64,000 nucleotides of DNA, taken from assembly GCA_017546145.1 (NCBI GenBank), contig JAFYXN010000016.1, forward strand, positions 1 to 64,000. The letters are read 5' to 3'. Origin of the DNA: Clostridia bacterium. GTDB taxonomy: Bacteria > Bacillota > Clostridia > Monoglobales > Monoglobaceae. Under the pieces are notes generated by a model. The model saw only the letters and a program-made list of their open reading frames with translations, was not told the origin of the DNA and did no database searches. The translations under genes were made by a program, and so were the position numbers. Positions 32,665 to 41,052 of this stretch are shown in pieces (the stretch's first letter is position 1; every line of letters starts with the position of its first letter).

Positions 32665-33738
32665 TTACTCCATATTTTCTGTTGATGCTTCCATAAATTC
32701 ATACTTACGCCTGAATTCACCCGTAAGCTCATCCTTTACAACCGCTGACGTGTTTTGCCTGAGAAACTTTGCAATTTCATAGCAATCAATCCATATTTCG
32801 TTATTACCTTCTTTTTGGGATTCGTCAAATATAAGCTGAATTCCCATGTGAAGATGTGGAATTTCTATGTTATTGGTATCCTCTTTAGAACTATATCCGG
32901 TCATTCCCAAATACCCGATTACATCGCCTGCCTTTACCGTATGCCCTATGGATAAATCATCGGGATATGGATGACCTTTCCTAAGATGCGCATAGTAATA
33001 ATAGCGCTTTCGGTCAAAGCTTCTTATGCCGATGCGCCAACCGCCGTATTGGTTCCAGCCAAGGGCTTCAACGGTGCCGCTTTCTATAGCAATTACAGGT
33101 GTTCCTACGTTTCCCATCATGTCGTGACCCAAATGCTTGCGCTTAAAACCATAGGAGCGGCTGTTGCCAAAGTCATCGGAATGTGAGTATCCATAGTCTT
33201 TTGCAATTGGCGAAAATGCTTTAAGACCGTATTTTTTTACGGTAGCAGTCTTTTCGCTGTCTTTTGACGCTTCCTCAATTTCGTATTCTCCGATATATGC
33301 ACCAAGTACTGCACCGTATGCCTCGCGATAGTATGAATAGTACTTCATATCACGGGTTATATCCTCGATTTTTTCACCGTCTTTTATCCGCTTGACAAGT
33401 GCGGTGAGGTCGGCTTCCTTAAAACGTGAAAAATCACCGCCATATTTTACAGCAAGTATGGATAAAAGGTCAATCCAGTCAATGTGATTGCTGCTGTCCT
33501 TGCTTTCGATGTCCACTTTCATTGCCTTGCGCATTGCGGTGTCGGTTACTTTGAAGTCAACCCACTTTATATAGTTCTTCTTTGCGTCGGATTGTGTAGT
33601 GGAGGTGTCCGATTGTTTGGAAGTGCCTGTGGTTTTTATAGAAGTGTTGCGGACAAAGCCGACAATATAAAACGAAAGAAGGATGAAAACTGTGCACAAT
33701 ATAACAACTGTACGGTTCAATTTAAAAGAAATAAACAT
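32665..33738 (-). CDS. M23 family peptidase, membrane-anchored
   Basis: A 357-residue protein with one N-terminal membrane helix, a Ser/Thr-rich spacer, a helical middle region and a C-terminal LytM (M23) domain: GHDMMGNVGTPVIA (His and Asp ligands), YYYYAHL and IPHLHMGIQL (HxH ligands). The complete metal site suggests an active endopeptidase on peptide cross-links. The chosen ATG (33736-33738) lies 4 bases from GGGTGAGGG, which is the 3' arm of the terminator hairpin of the upstream gene. A weaker TTG start at 33792 would include the hairpin. SpoIIQ-like roles are possible, but I cannot tell. Confidence 0.82.
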   Translation of the reverse strand: MFISFKLNRTVVILCTVFILLSFYIVGFVRNTSIKTTGTSKQSDTSTTQSDAKKNYIKWVDFKVTDTAMRKAMKVDIESKDSSNHIDWIDLLSILAVKYGGDFSRFKEADLTALVKRIKDGEKIEDITRDMKYYSYYREAYGAVLGAYIGEYEIEEASKDSEKTATVKKYGLKAFSPIAKDYGYSHSDDFGNSRSYGFKRKHLGHDMMGNVGTPVIAIESGTVEALGWNQYGGWRIGIRSFDRKRYYYYAHLRKGHPYPDDLSIGHTVKAGDVIGYLGMTGYSSKEDTNNIEIPHLHMGIQLIFDESQKEGNNEIWIDCYEIAKFLRQNTSAVVKDELTGEFRRKYEFMEASTENME

Positions 33739-33739
33739 A

Positions 33740-33774
33740 AAACCCTCACCCGTACATTGTATGGGTGAGGGTTT
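33740..33774 (-). terminator. Hairpin covering the ribosome binding site of the M23 gene
   Basis: Perfect 12-base arms AAACCCTCACCC (33740-33751) and GGGTGAGGGTTT (33763-33774) with an 11-base loop. On the minus strand it follows the CpXC gene and ends in TTTTATGTTT, where the ATG of the M23 gene lies directly at its foot. It can act as a terminator, a translational block, or both. Confidence 0.78.
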
Positions 33775-33798
33775 GAAAATATGATACTTCAAAAAAAT

Positions 33799-34431
33799 CT
33801 ATTTTTCTTTTTCGTCCGAAAAGCCTTTTTGAAGTGCAGTTATTGCCCACAAACGGTTTATTTCGGTGCAGCTTTCGTCAAATTTTGCAGAATTTTCAAG
33901 CTGACCTGATATTGCTGTGTAGGTGTCAAAGGACAACTCTGCACGACAGTTTTCGACATTTCCTGTTATTATATAGAATAAAAGATTTTTTGTGTCAGAA
34001 TTTTGACCGCTATAGTATATTCCCAATATTTCTGCGCCGTGGCGCTCTTCTTCAAATTGGTCCTCAAGCATAATTTTATAAAGCTCAATTATGCGGTCGT
34101 CAATGCCGTCCTCCATTAATGCAATTTTTTCTACAAATTCGTTGATAGAGCGGACGATTCGCAAGGTATAGCAATCAGTTTTAAGGCTTGAATCGTCTTT
34201 TTCGGTTACAAGAGCAACCATAAAGTTGTTGTCGCTGTCAAAGTATGTGCAGCTGTATGAAACCAAAATTTCCTCGCCGCATTCGGGACAGGTAAAGCGG
34301 AATAAGCTGCGGTCAAAAATACTTTCCTTTAAATCAGGGTCTTCTGCAATATCTATAAAGCTGCAAATCGTAAATTCGCCGTCTTCAAGACATGCGGGAC
34401 AACCAACTGTTGTTTTTTTCCACTGTGTCAT
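33799..34431 (-). CDS. CpXC domain protein
   Basis: A 210-residue cytosolic protein with the CPxC-type zinc centre at both ends of its N-terminal domain: VGCPACLEDGEF and FTCPECGEEI. The rest is helical and acidic (FVEKIALMEDGIDDRIIELY, MLEDQFEEERHGAEI). The domain is widespread in clostridia with unknown function. AAAGGCG precedes the ATG. It is 20 bases downstream of metA on the same strand and is closed by the hairpin at 33740-33774. Confidence 0.8.
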   Translation of the reverse strand: MTQWKKTTVGCPACLEDGEFTICSFIDIAEDPDLKESIFDRSLFRFTCPECGEEILVSYSCTYFDSDNNFMVALVTEKDDSSLKTDCYTLRIVRSINEFVEKIALMEDGIDDRIIELYKIMLEDQFEEERHGAEILGIYYSGQNSDTKNLLFYIITGNVENCRAELSFDTYTAISGQLENSAKFDESCTEINRLWAITALQKGFSDEKEK

Positions 34432-34451
34432 ATTTTAATCGCCTTTCAATG

Positions 34452-35375
34452 TTATTTAATGGATTTAATATCGTAAGGTGTGGTCTGGTATACAAAGTAG
34501 TTAAGCCAGTTTGAGTAAAGCAGATTTGCGTGAGAACGCCATTTAACAATCGGGTCTTTGAAGGGGTCGTCGTCAGGGAAGTAGTTTTTGGGAACGTCGA
34601 TATCCAATCCCTTGTTAATGTCACGCATATATTCCTTCTGCAAGGTGTCTGCATCGTATTCTGAGTGTCCGGTAATAAAAAATCTGCGTTCATTTTTGTC
34701 GGTAACTATATACACGCCTGCATCCTCGGACTCTGCCAGAATTTCAAGAGCAGGGACTTTAAGTATGTCTTCTTTTGTAACACAAGTGTGCCGCGAATGC
34801 GGTGCATAAAAAACATCATCAAAGCCGCGAAGAAGAATTTTGTGTTTTTTTTCTGCAGGAATTGTGTGCTCAAATACTCCAAAAACTTTTTTTGTTACCT
34901 CGTGTTTGGGAACTCCGTAATGATAGTAAAGCGCTGCCTGAGCACCCCAGCAGATGTGGAAGGTTGAGGTTACGTTTTTCTTTGACCATTCCATAATCCG
35001 GCAAAGCTCTTCCCAATAGTCCACGTCCTCAAATTCAAGGGTTTCGACAGGGGCGCCGGTAATGATAAGTCCGTCGAACTTACTGTCTTTAATATCGTCA
35101 AAGGTTTTATAGAATGTTTCTATATGACTTTTTGATGTGTTTTTTGAAACGTGGGTTTTTGTGTGTATAAACTGAACATTTATCTGAAGGGGGGTGTTTC
35201 CCAATACTCTGAGCAGTTGGGTTTCTGTCTCGACTTTTGTCGGCATAAGATTCAGCACGGCAATCTCAAGGGGTCTGATGTCCTGAGTAAGCGCGCGTGT
35301 TTCTGTTATAACAAAGATGTTCTCGTTGCTTAGGATTTCAATAGCCGGCAGAGAATCTGAAACTTTTATCGGCAT
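34452..35375 (-). CDS. metA: Homoserine O-acetyltransferase (MetA family, acetyl-CoA type)
   Basis: A 307-residue MetA. It starts [15 protein letters not shown] after a perfect AGGAGGTGG. The catalytic Cys142 is in HICWGAQAA, with His and Glu of the triad in ITGHSEYD. The specificity residue, position 111, is Glu (ITGAPVE). Studies of MetA enzymes found Glu111 to give acetyl-CoA and Gly111 succinyl-CoA preference. So the first step of methionine synthesis here is likely O-acetylation of homoserine, despite the common name homoserine succinyltransferase. No S-box riboswitch is visible in the 5' region. Confidence 0.92.
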   Translation of the reverse strand: MPIKVSDSLPAIEILSNENIFVITETRALTQDIRPLEIAVLNLMPTKVETETQLLRVLGNTPLQINVQFIHTKTHVSKNTSKSHIETFYKTFDDIKDSKFDGLIITGAPVETLEFEDVDYWEELCRIMEWSKKNVTSTFHICWGAQAALYYHYGVPKHEVTKKVFGVFEHTIPAEKKHKILLRGFDDVFYAPHSRHTCVTKEDILKVPALEILAESEDAGVYIVTDKNERRFFITGHSEYDADTLQKEYMRDINKGLDIDVPKNYFPDDDPFKDPIVKWRSHANLLYSNWLNYFVYQTTPYDIKSIK

Positions 35376-35418
35376 AAGACGCCACCTCCTGTTGTTTGTT
35401 AATTTGTGTAATGAAATA

Positions 35419-35447
35419 AGTATACCACAACACCAAAAATATAGCAA
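35419..35447 (-). promoter_or_regulatory. Promoter of metA
   Basis: Minus strand TTGCTA (plus 35442-35447), 17-base spacer, TATACT (35419-35424). Confidence 0.6.
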
Positions 35448-35533
35448 CAAAAATTTATTGTTTGTGCAAAGCGCGTAAAATAAAGCTTTTTGTAAATTTG
35501 AAATAAATGTAATAAAAAATATTCTATTTTCGC

Positions 35534-35562
35534 TTGACAGACGAAGTAAAACTCGCTATAAT
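35534..35562 (+). promoter_or_regulatory. Sigma-A promoter of rpsU
   Basis: Perfect consensus TTGACA (35534-35539), 17-base spacer, TATAAT (35557-35562). Confidence 0.92.
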
Positions 35563-35644
35563 GATATGGTAGAATTTTTTGTAATAAGATTGACGAAAGA
35601 AAATCCACATTTCCAATTTATTATTGGAGGGAGGGAAATCAATA

Positions 35645-35821
35645 ATGGCTGAAATCAGAGTTAAAGATAACGAATCATTAGACAGCGCTCTTCGCCGCTT
35701 TAAGCGTTCATGCGCAAAAGCAGGTGTTTTATCTGAAGTCAGAAAAAGGGAACATTATGAAAAACCCAGTGTAAGACGTAAGAAGAAATCAGAGGCTGCG
35801 AGAAAGCGCAAGTTCAGATAA
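35645..35821 (+). CDS. rpsU: Ribosomal protein bS21
   Basis: A 58-residue, strongly basic ribosomal protein: [20 protein letters not shown], then [30 protein letters not shown] lies about 8-10 bases before ATG 35645. It precedes yqeY, the usual arrangement in Firmicutes, but with a terminator hairpin in between. Confidence 0.97.
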   Translation: MAEIRVKDNESLDSALRRFKRSCAKAGVLSEVRKREHYEKPSVRRKKKSEAARKRKFR

Positions 35822-35836
35822 TTCAATTGTTTATTT

Positions 35837-35869
35837 AAGACCGCGGTCATTTTCGACAGCGGTCTTTTA
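35837..35869 (+). terminator. Terminator between rpsU and yqeY
   Basis: AAGACCGC (35837-35844) and GCGGTCTT (35859-35866), inner GTC/GAC pairs, short T-tail. Read-through into yqeY is likely, since no separate promoter is seen before that gene. Confidence 0.68.
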
Positions 35870-35890
35870 TCTTAAACAGGAGGTATAAAA

Positions 35891-36334
35891 ATGTCTTTAA
35901 AAGAAAAATTAATGGATGATTTAAAAGTTGCAATGAAGGAGAAGGATATTATTCGCAAGAACACTGTTCAGATGGTGCGTTCTTCGGTGCTTCAGTACGA
36001 GAAGGACAATCTTACAGAGCTTGATGATGAGGGCGTTCTTGATGTGATTGCAAGGGAACTAAAAAAACGCCGTGACGTTTTGCCCGAATACGAAAAAAGC
36101 GGCAGAGATGACCTTTTGGCAGATATAAACAAGGAAATTGAAACCTTGCTTGCATATCTTCCCGAGCAGCTAACACCCGAAGAACTTGAGGCAATTGTTG
36201 TTGCTGCAATTGCAGAGGTTGGTGCAACCTCAATGAAGGATATGGGCAAAATTATGGCAGCGGTTATGCCTAAAACCAAGGGCAGAGCCGACGGAAAAAT
36301 GATAAATGCAATTGTAAAGGCAAAGCTGTCTTAA
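35891..36334 (+). CDS. yqeY: GatB/YqeY domain protein
   Basis: A 147-residue protein made only of the YqeY/GatB tRNA-binding helical domain: KLMDDLKVAMKEKDIIRKNT, PEYEKSGRDDLLADINKEIE and LLAYLPEQLTPEELE. In GatB this domain contacts tRNA; the free-standing protein is found next to rpsU in most Firmicutes and its role is unclear. AGGAGG precedes the ATG. Confidence 0.94.
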   Translation: MSLKEKLMDDLKVAMKEKDIIRKNTVQMVRSSVLQYEKDNLTELDDEGVLDVIARELKKRRDVLPEYEKSGRDDLLADINKEIETLLAYLPEQLTPEELEAIVVAAIAEVGATSMKDMGKIMAAVMPKTKGRADGKMINAIVKAKLS

Positions 36335-36409
36335 TTTGGTATTTTGTAGGGGGTGTAAGAACTTTGCACCTCTTTGAATAATTTAAACGGAAAGGCCGAG
36401 AATATATTT

Positions 36410-36901
36410 ATGAACAGTATTTTTTTGCCCGATATATTTGCTGATACAGTGTATGATATTGACCTTGAAGCCTTAAAAAACGAGGGAATCAAGGGCTTTA
36501 TTTTTGATATTGACAATACTTTGGTGACTTATGCAGAACCAATTGCAAACGAAAAAATTATGTCGTGGTTAAAAGATTTGCGTAACATGGGTTTTGCTCT
36601 TTATATTGTATCAAACAACGACAAGGAACGTGTTAAAGTGTTCTCTGAAAGTGTTGAAATTCCGCATTTCGGAAAGGCACTAAAACCGCTGAGCTATTTT
36701 TTGCGCAAGGCTTGTCGTGGTATGGGTATCAAACCGTGCGAGACGGCGCTTGTCGGTGACCAGCTTTTTACGGATATATGGGGCGGAAACCTTTTAAAAA
36801 TGAAAACTATTCTTGTTAAGCCTATTTCAGAGGTTGAGGATGGCTTTGTAAGATTTAAAAGACAGTTTGAAAGACGGATTTTAAATAAGGTGGACAGATA
36901 G
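36410..36901 (+). CDS. yqeG: YqeG family HAD-type phosphatase
   Basis: A 163-residue HAD IIIA phosphatase. Motif I is GFIFDIDNTLVTY, motif II VSNNDKER, and motif III/IV VGDQLFTDIWGG. LKPLSYFLRKACRGMGI is typical of YqeG. The ATG at 36410 has GGAAAG upstream; a TTG 12 codons earlier also opens the frame. The Bacillus homologue has poorly known phosphatase activity and sits near ribosome-assembly genes; here the neighbours are yqeY, an endonuclease IV-like protein and aminopeptidase P. Confidence 0.9.
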   Translation: MNSIFLPDIFADTVYDIDLEALKNEGIKGFIFDIDNTLVTYAEPIANEKIMSWLKDLRNMGFALYIVSNNDKERVKVFSESVEIPHFGKALKPLSYFLRKACRGMGIKPCETALVGDQLFTDIWGGNLLKMKTILVKPISEVEDGFVRFKRQFERRILNKVDR

Positions 36902-36912
36902 GGGGACTGACA

Positions 36913-37779
36913 ATGGCTGCAATTTTAGGCCCTGCAGGAAACTGTGAGGATTTTTATGACGCAGGACACAAGTCATCTCTTGAGGCACCCTTGTGGGTGG
37001 CGCAAAACGGACTTGGAGCGTATGAATATCAGTGCGGAAAAGGTGTTAAAATTTCTGACGAGGCTGCGGCAAAGCTGGGCAGAAACGCCTGCGACAACGG
37101 AATTTTACTTTCTGTTCATGCACCTTATTATATAAGTCTTTCATCGACGGAAGAGGAAAAGCGTGATAAAAGCGTAAATTATATTCTGCAAACCCTAAGT
37201 GCTGCAAAATGCATGGGTGCAAAGCGGATTGTTGTGCATTCGGGGACGGCAGGAAGCATAACCCGACGCGAAGCAATGGAGCTTGCAAAAGACACTCTTT
37301 TGCGCAGCCTGAGCGCCGCAGATGAGGCAGGATTTGGTGATATTTATATATGCCCTGAAACAATGGGCAAGGTAAAGCAGCTTGGTACGGTTGAGGAGGT
37401 TGCCGAGCTTTGCTTGCTTAGTGAAAGGCTGATACCGACCATTGATTTCGGACACGTAAATGCTATGAGCTTGGGCGGTCTTAAAACTATGGAAGATTAT
37501 GAGCGCGTGTTTGATGTGCTGGAAAATAAGCTTGGTGCCTGGCGCGCCACAAATTTTCACGCCCATTACAGCAGAATAGAATATACAAATGCCGGTGAGA
37601 AAAAACATCATCGGTTTGATGAAACCGAGTACGAGCCGGAGTTTGACCCTATTGCGGAAATTATTGCAAAGAGAAAACTTTCGCCTGTAATAATTTGTGA
37701 AACACGCGGAACACAAACGCGCGATGCGATAGAAATGCAAAAGATTTGCAGGAGGTTTGAGGATGTATACAAAGCTTAA
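36913..37779 (+). CDS. Endonuclease IV-like TIM-barrel protein
   Basis: A 288-residue AP-endonuclease-2 family protein. Metal ligands of the trinuclear zinc site are visible in order: SVHAPYYI, IVVHSGTAG, ICPETMGK, TIDFGHVNAM, FHAHYSRI, and a late Glu in IICETRG. Residues normally used for abasic DNA are partly divergent and the start (ILGPAGNCEDFYDAGHKSS) is unlike Nfo, so a sugar isomerase-like function is not excluded. GGGGG precedes the ATG, 11 bases after yqeG. Overlaps the next gene by 17 bases. Confidence 0.7.
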   Translation: MAAILGPAGNCEDFYDAGHKSSLEAPLWVAQNGLGAYEYQCGKGVKISDEAAAKLGRNACDNGILLSVHAPYYISLSSTEEEKRDKSVNYILQTLSAAKCMGAKRIVVHSGTAGSITRREAMELAKDTLLRSLSAADEAGFGDIYICPETMGKVKQLGTVEEVAELCLLSERLIPTIDFGHVNAMSLGGLKTMEDYERVFDVLENKLGAWRATNFHAHYSRIEYTNAGEKKHHRFDETEYEPEFDPIAEIIAKRKLSPVIICETRGTQTRDAIEMQKICRRFEDVYKA

Positions 37780-38809
37780 TGCTGTGCTTGAAACAGTCGA
37801 TGCAATTCTTGTTACCTCGCCCCATAACATGCGGTATTTCAGTGGCTTTTCCGGCGGCGAAGGTGCGGTGTGGATTTCAAAGGACAAAAGAATTGTATAT
37901 ACCGATTCCAGATACACCGAATCTGCGCAAAGTGAGGCTTCGGACTTTCAGATAATCGAAACAAATAACTGGATGAAGGAAGTCGGGGAAGCAGCAAAAT
38001 GTAATGCCGAAAAGCTTGCTTTTGAGGACAGATATGTAAGTGCGGCAGAATGTGAACAATTAAAAAAGAGCATTGGTAAAACAATGCTTGCGGCAGGCTC
38101 GGAGCAGCTTGAAAAGCTCAGAATGGTTAAAACGGAAGACGAGCTTAAAAAGCTTCGTCAAGCTGAAAAAATTTCATGCCGTGCATTTGAGTATATACTT
38201 GGAGTGATAAAGCCGGGTATGCGAGAGATAGAGCTTGCAGCCGAGCTTGAATATTATATGAAGAAAAACGGCGGTGAAGGAATTTCGTTTGACACAATTG
38301 CAATTTCAGGGGCAAGAACAAGCCTTCCCCACGGTACGCCAACAGATAAAAAAATTGAAAAAGGCGATTTTGTAACCATGGACTTTGGATGTACATTTGA
38401 GGGCTATTGTGCGGATATGACACGAACGATTGTTGTGGGCAAAGCGTCTGATGAGCAGAAGAAAATTTATAATACCGTAAAAGCGGCACAGCAGACAGGG
38501 CTTGATTTTATCCGTGCCAAAGTGACGGGCAGAGAGGCAGATGCGTCTGCGCGTGCGGTTATTGAGAAGTCGGGATGCGGTGAGTATTTCAGACATTCAC
38601 TGGGACATGGTATAGGCATTCTTGTTCATGAGCTTCCCAATCTTTCGCCCAAGTCGGAAATTGTTCTTGAAGAGAATATGGTGGTATCCTGCGAGCCGGG
38701 AGTATATATTCCTGGTGTTGGCGGGGTAAGAATTGAGGATATGGTCTGCGTTAAGGTGGGCGGCAACGAAAACTTTACCGATGCAACAAAAGAATTGATA
38801 GAGCTTTAG
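37763..38809 (+). CDS. Xaa-Pro aminopeptidase (M24B)
   Basis: A 348-residue metallopeptidase that removes N-terminal residues before proline. The N-terminal creatinase-like domain is about 1-120. The pita-bread domain has its five metal ligands: TMDFGCTFEGYCADMTRTI (Asp, Asp), HSLGHGIGILVHE (His), SCEPGVYIPG (Glu) and GVRIEDMV (Glu). AGGAGG (37750-37755) is 7 bases before ATG 37763. It commonly lies directly upstream of efp, as here. Confidence 0.93.
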   Translation: MYTKLNAVLETVDAILVTSPHNMRYFSGFSGGEGAVWISKDKRIVYTDSRYTESAQSEASDFQIIETNNWMKEVGEAAKCNAEKLAFEDRYVSAAECEQLKKSIGKTMLAAGSEQLEKLRMVKTEDELKKLRQAEKISCRAFEYILGVIKPGMREIELAAELEYYMKKNGGEGISFDTIAISGARTSLPHGTPTDKKIEKGDFVTMDFGCTFEGYCADMTRTIVVGKASDEQKKIYNTVKAAQQTGLDFIRAKVTGREADASARAVIEKSGCGEYFRHSLGHGIGILVHELPNLSPKSEIVLEENMVVSCEPGVYIPGVGGVRIEDMVCVKVGGNENFTDATKELIEL

Positions 38810-38858
38810 ACACAGATTGGCAAAAAACCATTATTTTGCGGTTATTATAAAATTTTTC

Positions 38859-38887
38859 TTGATTTTTTTGTAATAGTGGTATACAAT
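38859..38887 (+). promoter_or_regulatory. Promoter of efp
   Basis: TTGATT (38859-38864), 17-base spacer, TACAAT (38882-38887). It lets efp be transcribed apart from the aminopeptidase gene. Confidence 0.68.
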
Positions 38888-38922
38888 ATAAAAAGTAAAA
38901 TAAATTTTGGAGGGAAATACCA

Positions 38923-39477
38923 ATGATATCTGCAGGTGATTTCAGAAACGGCATTACTTTCGAGTTTGAAGGCAATGTTTATCAGGTTGTAGAATTTCAG
39001 CACGTAAAGCCCGGTAAAGGCGCAGCGTTTGTAAGAACAAAAATGAAGAACGTTGTTACCGGCGGCGTTGTTGAAAGAAGCTTTAACCCCACAGAAAAGG
39101 TTGAAAAAGCACATATTGAAAGAAAGGATATGGAGTATATATACGAGGACGGCGGTCTTTACTATTTCATGGATCAGGACTATGAGCAGATACCGCTGAG
39201 TGCTGACCAGCTTGGTGACGCACTTAAGTTCGTTAAAGAGAACATGACCGTTACAATCCTTTCGTATAAGGGCAACGTATTTGCTGTTGAGCCTCCTACA
39301 TTCGTTGAGCTTGAGGTTATCGCAACCGAGCCGGGTGTTAAGGGCAACACTGCGACAAACGTTACAAAACCCGCAACAGTTGAAACAGGAGCAATCGTTA
39401 CAGTTCCCATGTTCATCAATGAGGGTGACAAAATTAAGATTGATACAAGAACTTCAGAGTATCTTTCAAGAGTTTAA
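38923..39477 (+). CDS. efp: Elongation factor P
   Basis: A 184-residue EF-P that relieves ribosome stalling on polyproline. Three OB domains are covered: [37 protein letters not shown] and [20 protein letters not shown] with the terminal [10 protein letters not shown]. The tip residue is Lys32, the position carrying 5-aminopentanol in Bacillus subtilis. Neither epmA nor epmB nor the earP set is seen here. GGAGGG precedes the ATG. Confidence 0.96.
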   Translation: MISAGDFRNGITFEFEGNVYQVVEFQHVKPGKGAAFVRTKMKNVVTGGVVERSFNPTEKVEKAHIERKDMEYIYEDGGLYYFMDQDYEQIPLSADQLGDALKFVKENMTVTILSYKGNVFAVEPPTFVELEVIATEPGVKGNTATNVTKPATVETGAIVTVPMFINEGDKIKIDTRTSEYLSRV

Positions 39478-39488
39478 TTATTAAAGAT

Positions 39489-39520
39489 AAAATCCCGTCA
39501 AGTATGTTGGCGGGATTTTT
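39489..39520 (+). terminator. Terminator of efp
   Basis: AAAATCCCG (39489-39497) and CGGGATTTT (39511-39519), followed by T. Thirteen-base loop. Confidence 0.8.
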
Positions 39521-39600
39521 CAAAATATTTCCTTTACTATTTTGAAAATATGTGGTAGAATAATAATATAATATAATTTATTTTACGGAGGATTTTTAAA

Positions 39601-40038
39601 ATGGCTGAACTTACAAATCGTGCGGCATACCTCAAAGGTCTTGCTGACGGAATGAAACTGGATACAGAAAAAAACGAAGGCAAGCTGCTTGCTGAAATTA
39701 TTGACCTTCTTAATGACATTGCGGTTGAAGTTGAATCTCTTGACGCAGAGCAAGGCTTCCTGGCAGACCAGATTGAAGATTTGGACGAGGAAATCGAGGT
39801 TATCGGCAACGAAGTGTTTGACGAGTACGAAGAAGCAGAGGATGATGACGAATTTGAAATTTGCTGTCAGGGCTGCGGTGAAGATATAATTGTTACTACC
39901 GAAGACCTTATGGACGGTGAAATCCTTTGCCCCAACTGCGGCGAAACAATAGAATTTGATTTTGACTGTGATTGTGACTGCAATGACTGCGATTGTGAGG
40001 GCAACTGTGAAGATTGCAATGACGATGTAGAATTTTAA
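39601..40038 (+). CDS. CD1247-like acidic protein with zinc-ribbon and Cys-rich tail
   Basis: A 145-residue, very acidic protein. Residues 1-80 form an alpha-helical region (AAYLKGLADGMKLDTEKNEG) of the CD1247 N-terminal type, found in clostridia and without known function. Then comes a zinc-ribbon (CCQGCGEDI and LCPNCGETI). The last 30 residues are Asp/Cys-rich (DCDCDCNDCDCEGNCED), with eight cysteines in CDC-like spacing that could bind further metal. A weak promoter (TTGAAA at 39542, TAATAT at 39564) and ACGGAGG precede it. Monocistronic. Confidence 0.75.
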   Translation: MAELTNRAAYLKGLADGMKLDTEKNEGKLLAEIIDLLNDIAVEVESLDAEQGFLADQIEDLDEEIEVIGNEVFDEYEEAEDDDEFEICCQGCGEDIIVTTEDLMDGEILCPNCGETIEFDFDCDCDCNDCDCEGNCEDCNDDVEF

Positions 40039-40050
40039 AATAATGCCAAG

Positions 40051-40085
40051 GCAGGCCTGTGTTATGCAGGTCTGCTGTTTTTTTT
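40051..40085 (+). terminator. Terminator of the CD1247-like gene
   Basis: GCAGGCCTG (40051-40059) and CAGGTCTGC (40067-40075) with one G-U pair, then a run of eight T. Confidence 0.85.
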
Positions 40086-40196
40086 GTTTATATACGAACC
40101 AAACCCCAAGCGCCTGTGTACTATGATAATAGCATAGTTATACCCATTGCTGCATGTCGGCAAAGGGACTCACAATGCGGGAAGAGGGTCTTGAAT

Positions 40197-40985
40197 ATGA
40201 ATAATGTAGGAGCGGCAATCATGCTGACCACTCTTGCCGGACTTTCAACCGGTATCGGGGGGCTTGTCGCTTTTTTTTCAAAAAAAACAAATACAAAATT
40301 TCTGGCATTTACACTTGGTATTTCTGCCGGAGTTATGATTTATGTTTCGTTTATGGAGCTTTTGGTTAAGGCTATTGGTACGTTGGGTATTATTTATGGT
40401 GATAAGCCGGGAACAATCCGTGCGACAATAGCCTTTTTCGGAGGTATACTGGTCGCGGCGCTGATTGACAGATTTGTGCCTGAGGGTAACAGCGCAGATA
40501 CTTTGAAAAACAGTTCTGCGCAAAAGGGAAAATCCGGACTGTTTCGCACCGGATTGGTAACAGCAGTGGTTATGGGAGTTCACAACTTCCCTGAAGGTAT
40601 GGCAACCTTTGTTTCGGCACTTCAGTCGCCCGTGATGGCGTTGCCGATTGTGGCAGCGATTGCTATACACAATATACCCGAGGGCGTCGCTGTGTCCGTA
40701 CCGATATTCTATGCAACAGGAAACCGACAAAAGGCATTTCTGTATTCGCTGGTATCCGGTCTTGCAGAACCGATTGGTGCAATAATTGGCTATCTGGTTC
40801 TTATGCCGTTTATAAATGAGTCGCTTAATGCTGTGATTTTTGCGGCAGTGGCAGGAATAATGGTGTTTATATCCGTAAATGAAATTTTGCCGTCGGCAAG
40901 AGAATACAGTGACAGTTATATTTCGGTTTCCGGTCTTGTTCTGGGAATGCTTGTTATGGCTGTGAGTTTGATAGGATTTATGTAA
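40197..40985 (+). CDS. zupT: ZIP family metal transporter (ZupT)
   Basis: A 262-residue membrane protein with about eight helices. Helix 4 carries HNFPEGMATFVSAL and helix 5 IAIHNIPEGVAVSVPI, the His/Asn/Glu metal-binding pair of ZIP importers of the GufA/ZupT group (zinc, iron or manganese uptake). A charged loop (GNSADTLKNSSAQKGKSG) separates helices 3 and 4. ATG 40197 has GAAGAGGG 8 bases upstream; the frame is open farther up but lies in a leader with small dyads. No metal-responsive operator is evident. Confidence 0.9.
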   Translation: MNNVGAAIMLTTLAGLSTGIGGLVAFFSKKTNTKFLAFTLGISAGVMIYVSFMELLVKAIGTLGIIYGDKPGTIRATIAFFGGILVAALIDRFVPEGNSADTLKNSSAQKGKSGLFRTGLVTAVVMGVHNFPEGMATFVSALQSPVMALPIVAAIAIHNIPEGVAVSVPIFYATGNRQKAFLYSLVSGLAEPIGAIIGYLVLMPFINESLNAVIFAAVAGIMVFISVNEILPSAREYSDSYISVSGLVLGMLVMAVSLIGFM

Positions 40986-40991
40986 AAGGTA

Positions 40992-41020
40992 TTGATTTTT
41001 TTAAAACAAGGTGGTAAAAT
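40992..41020 (+). promoter_or_regulatory. Promoter of the first rubrerythrin gene
   Basis: TTGATT (40992-40997), 17-base spacer, TAAAAT (41015-41020). Confidence 0.68.
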
Positions 41021-41052
41021 TAACCTATCAAAAAAGAAAGGTGGAAATAAAA

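Noticed and set aside
35376..35533. S-box (SAM) or T-box leader for metA
   Set aside because: The promoter lies only about 45-70 bases before the start codon, leaving too little leader for either structure, and no characteristic motifs were seen.
36913..37779. Firm call of deoxyribonuclease IV (nfo)
   Set aside because: Metal ligands fit but the N-terminus and several positions are divergent, so only family-level naming is used.
39970..40035. Short tandem repeats in the Asp/Cys-rich tail as a CRISPR or microsatellite
   Set aside because: The repeats are codon-level (GAC/TGT) within a supported reading frame and have no spacers.
40086..40196. Metal riboswitch before the ZIP transporter gene
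   Set aside because: Small dyads (CTATG/CATAG) are present, but I could not find conserved manganese or nickel/cobalt riboswitch elements.
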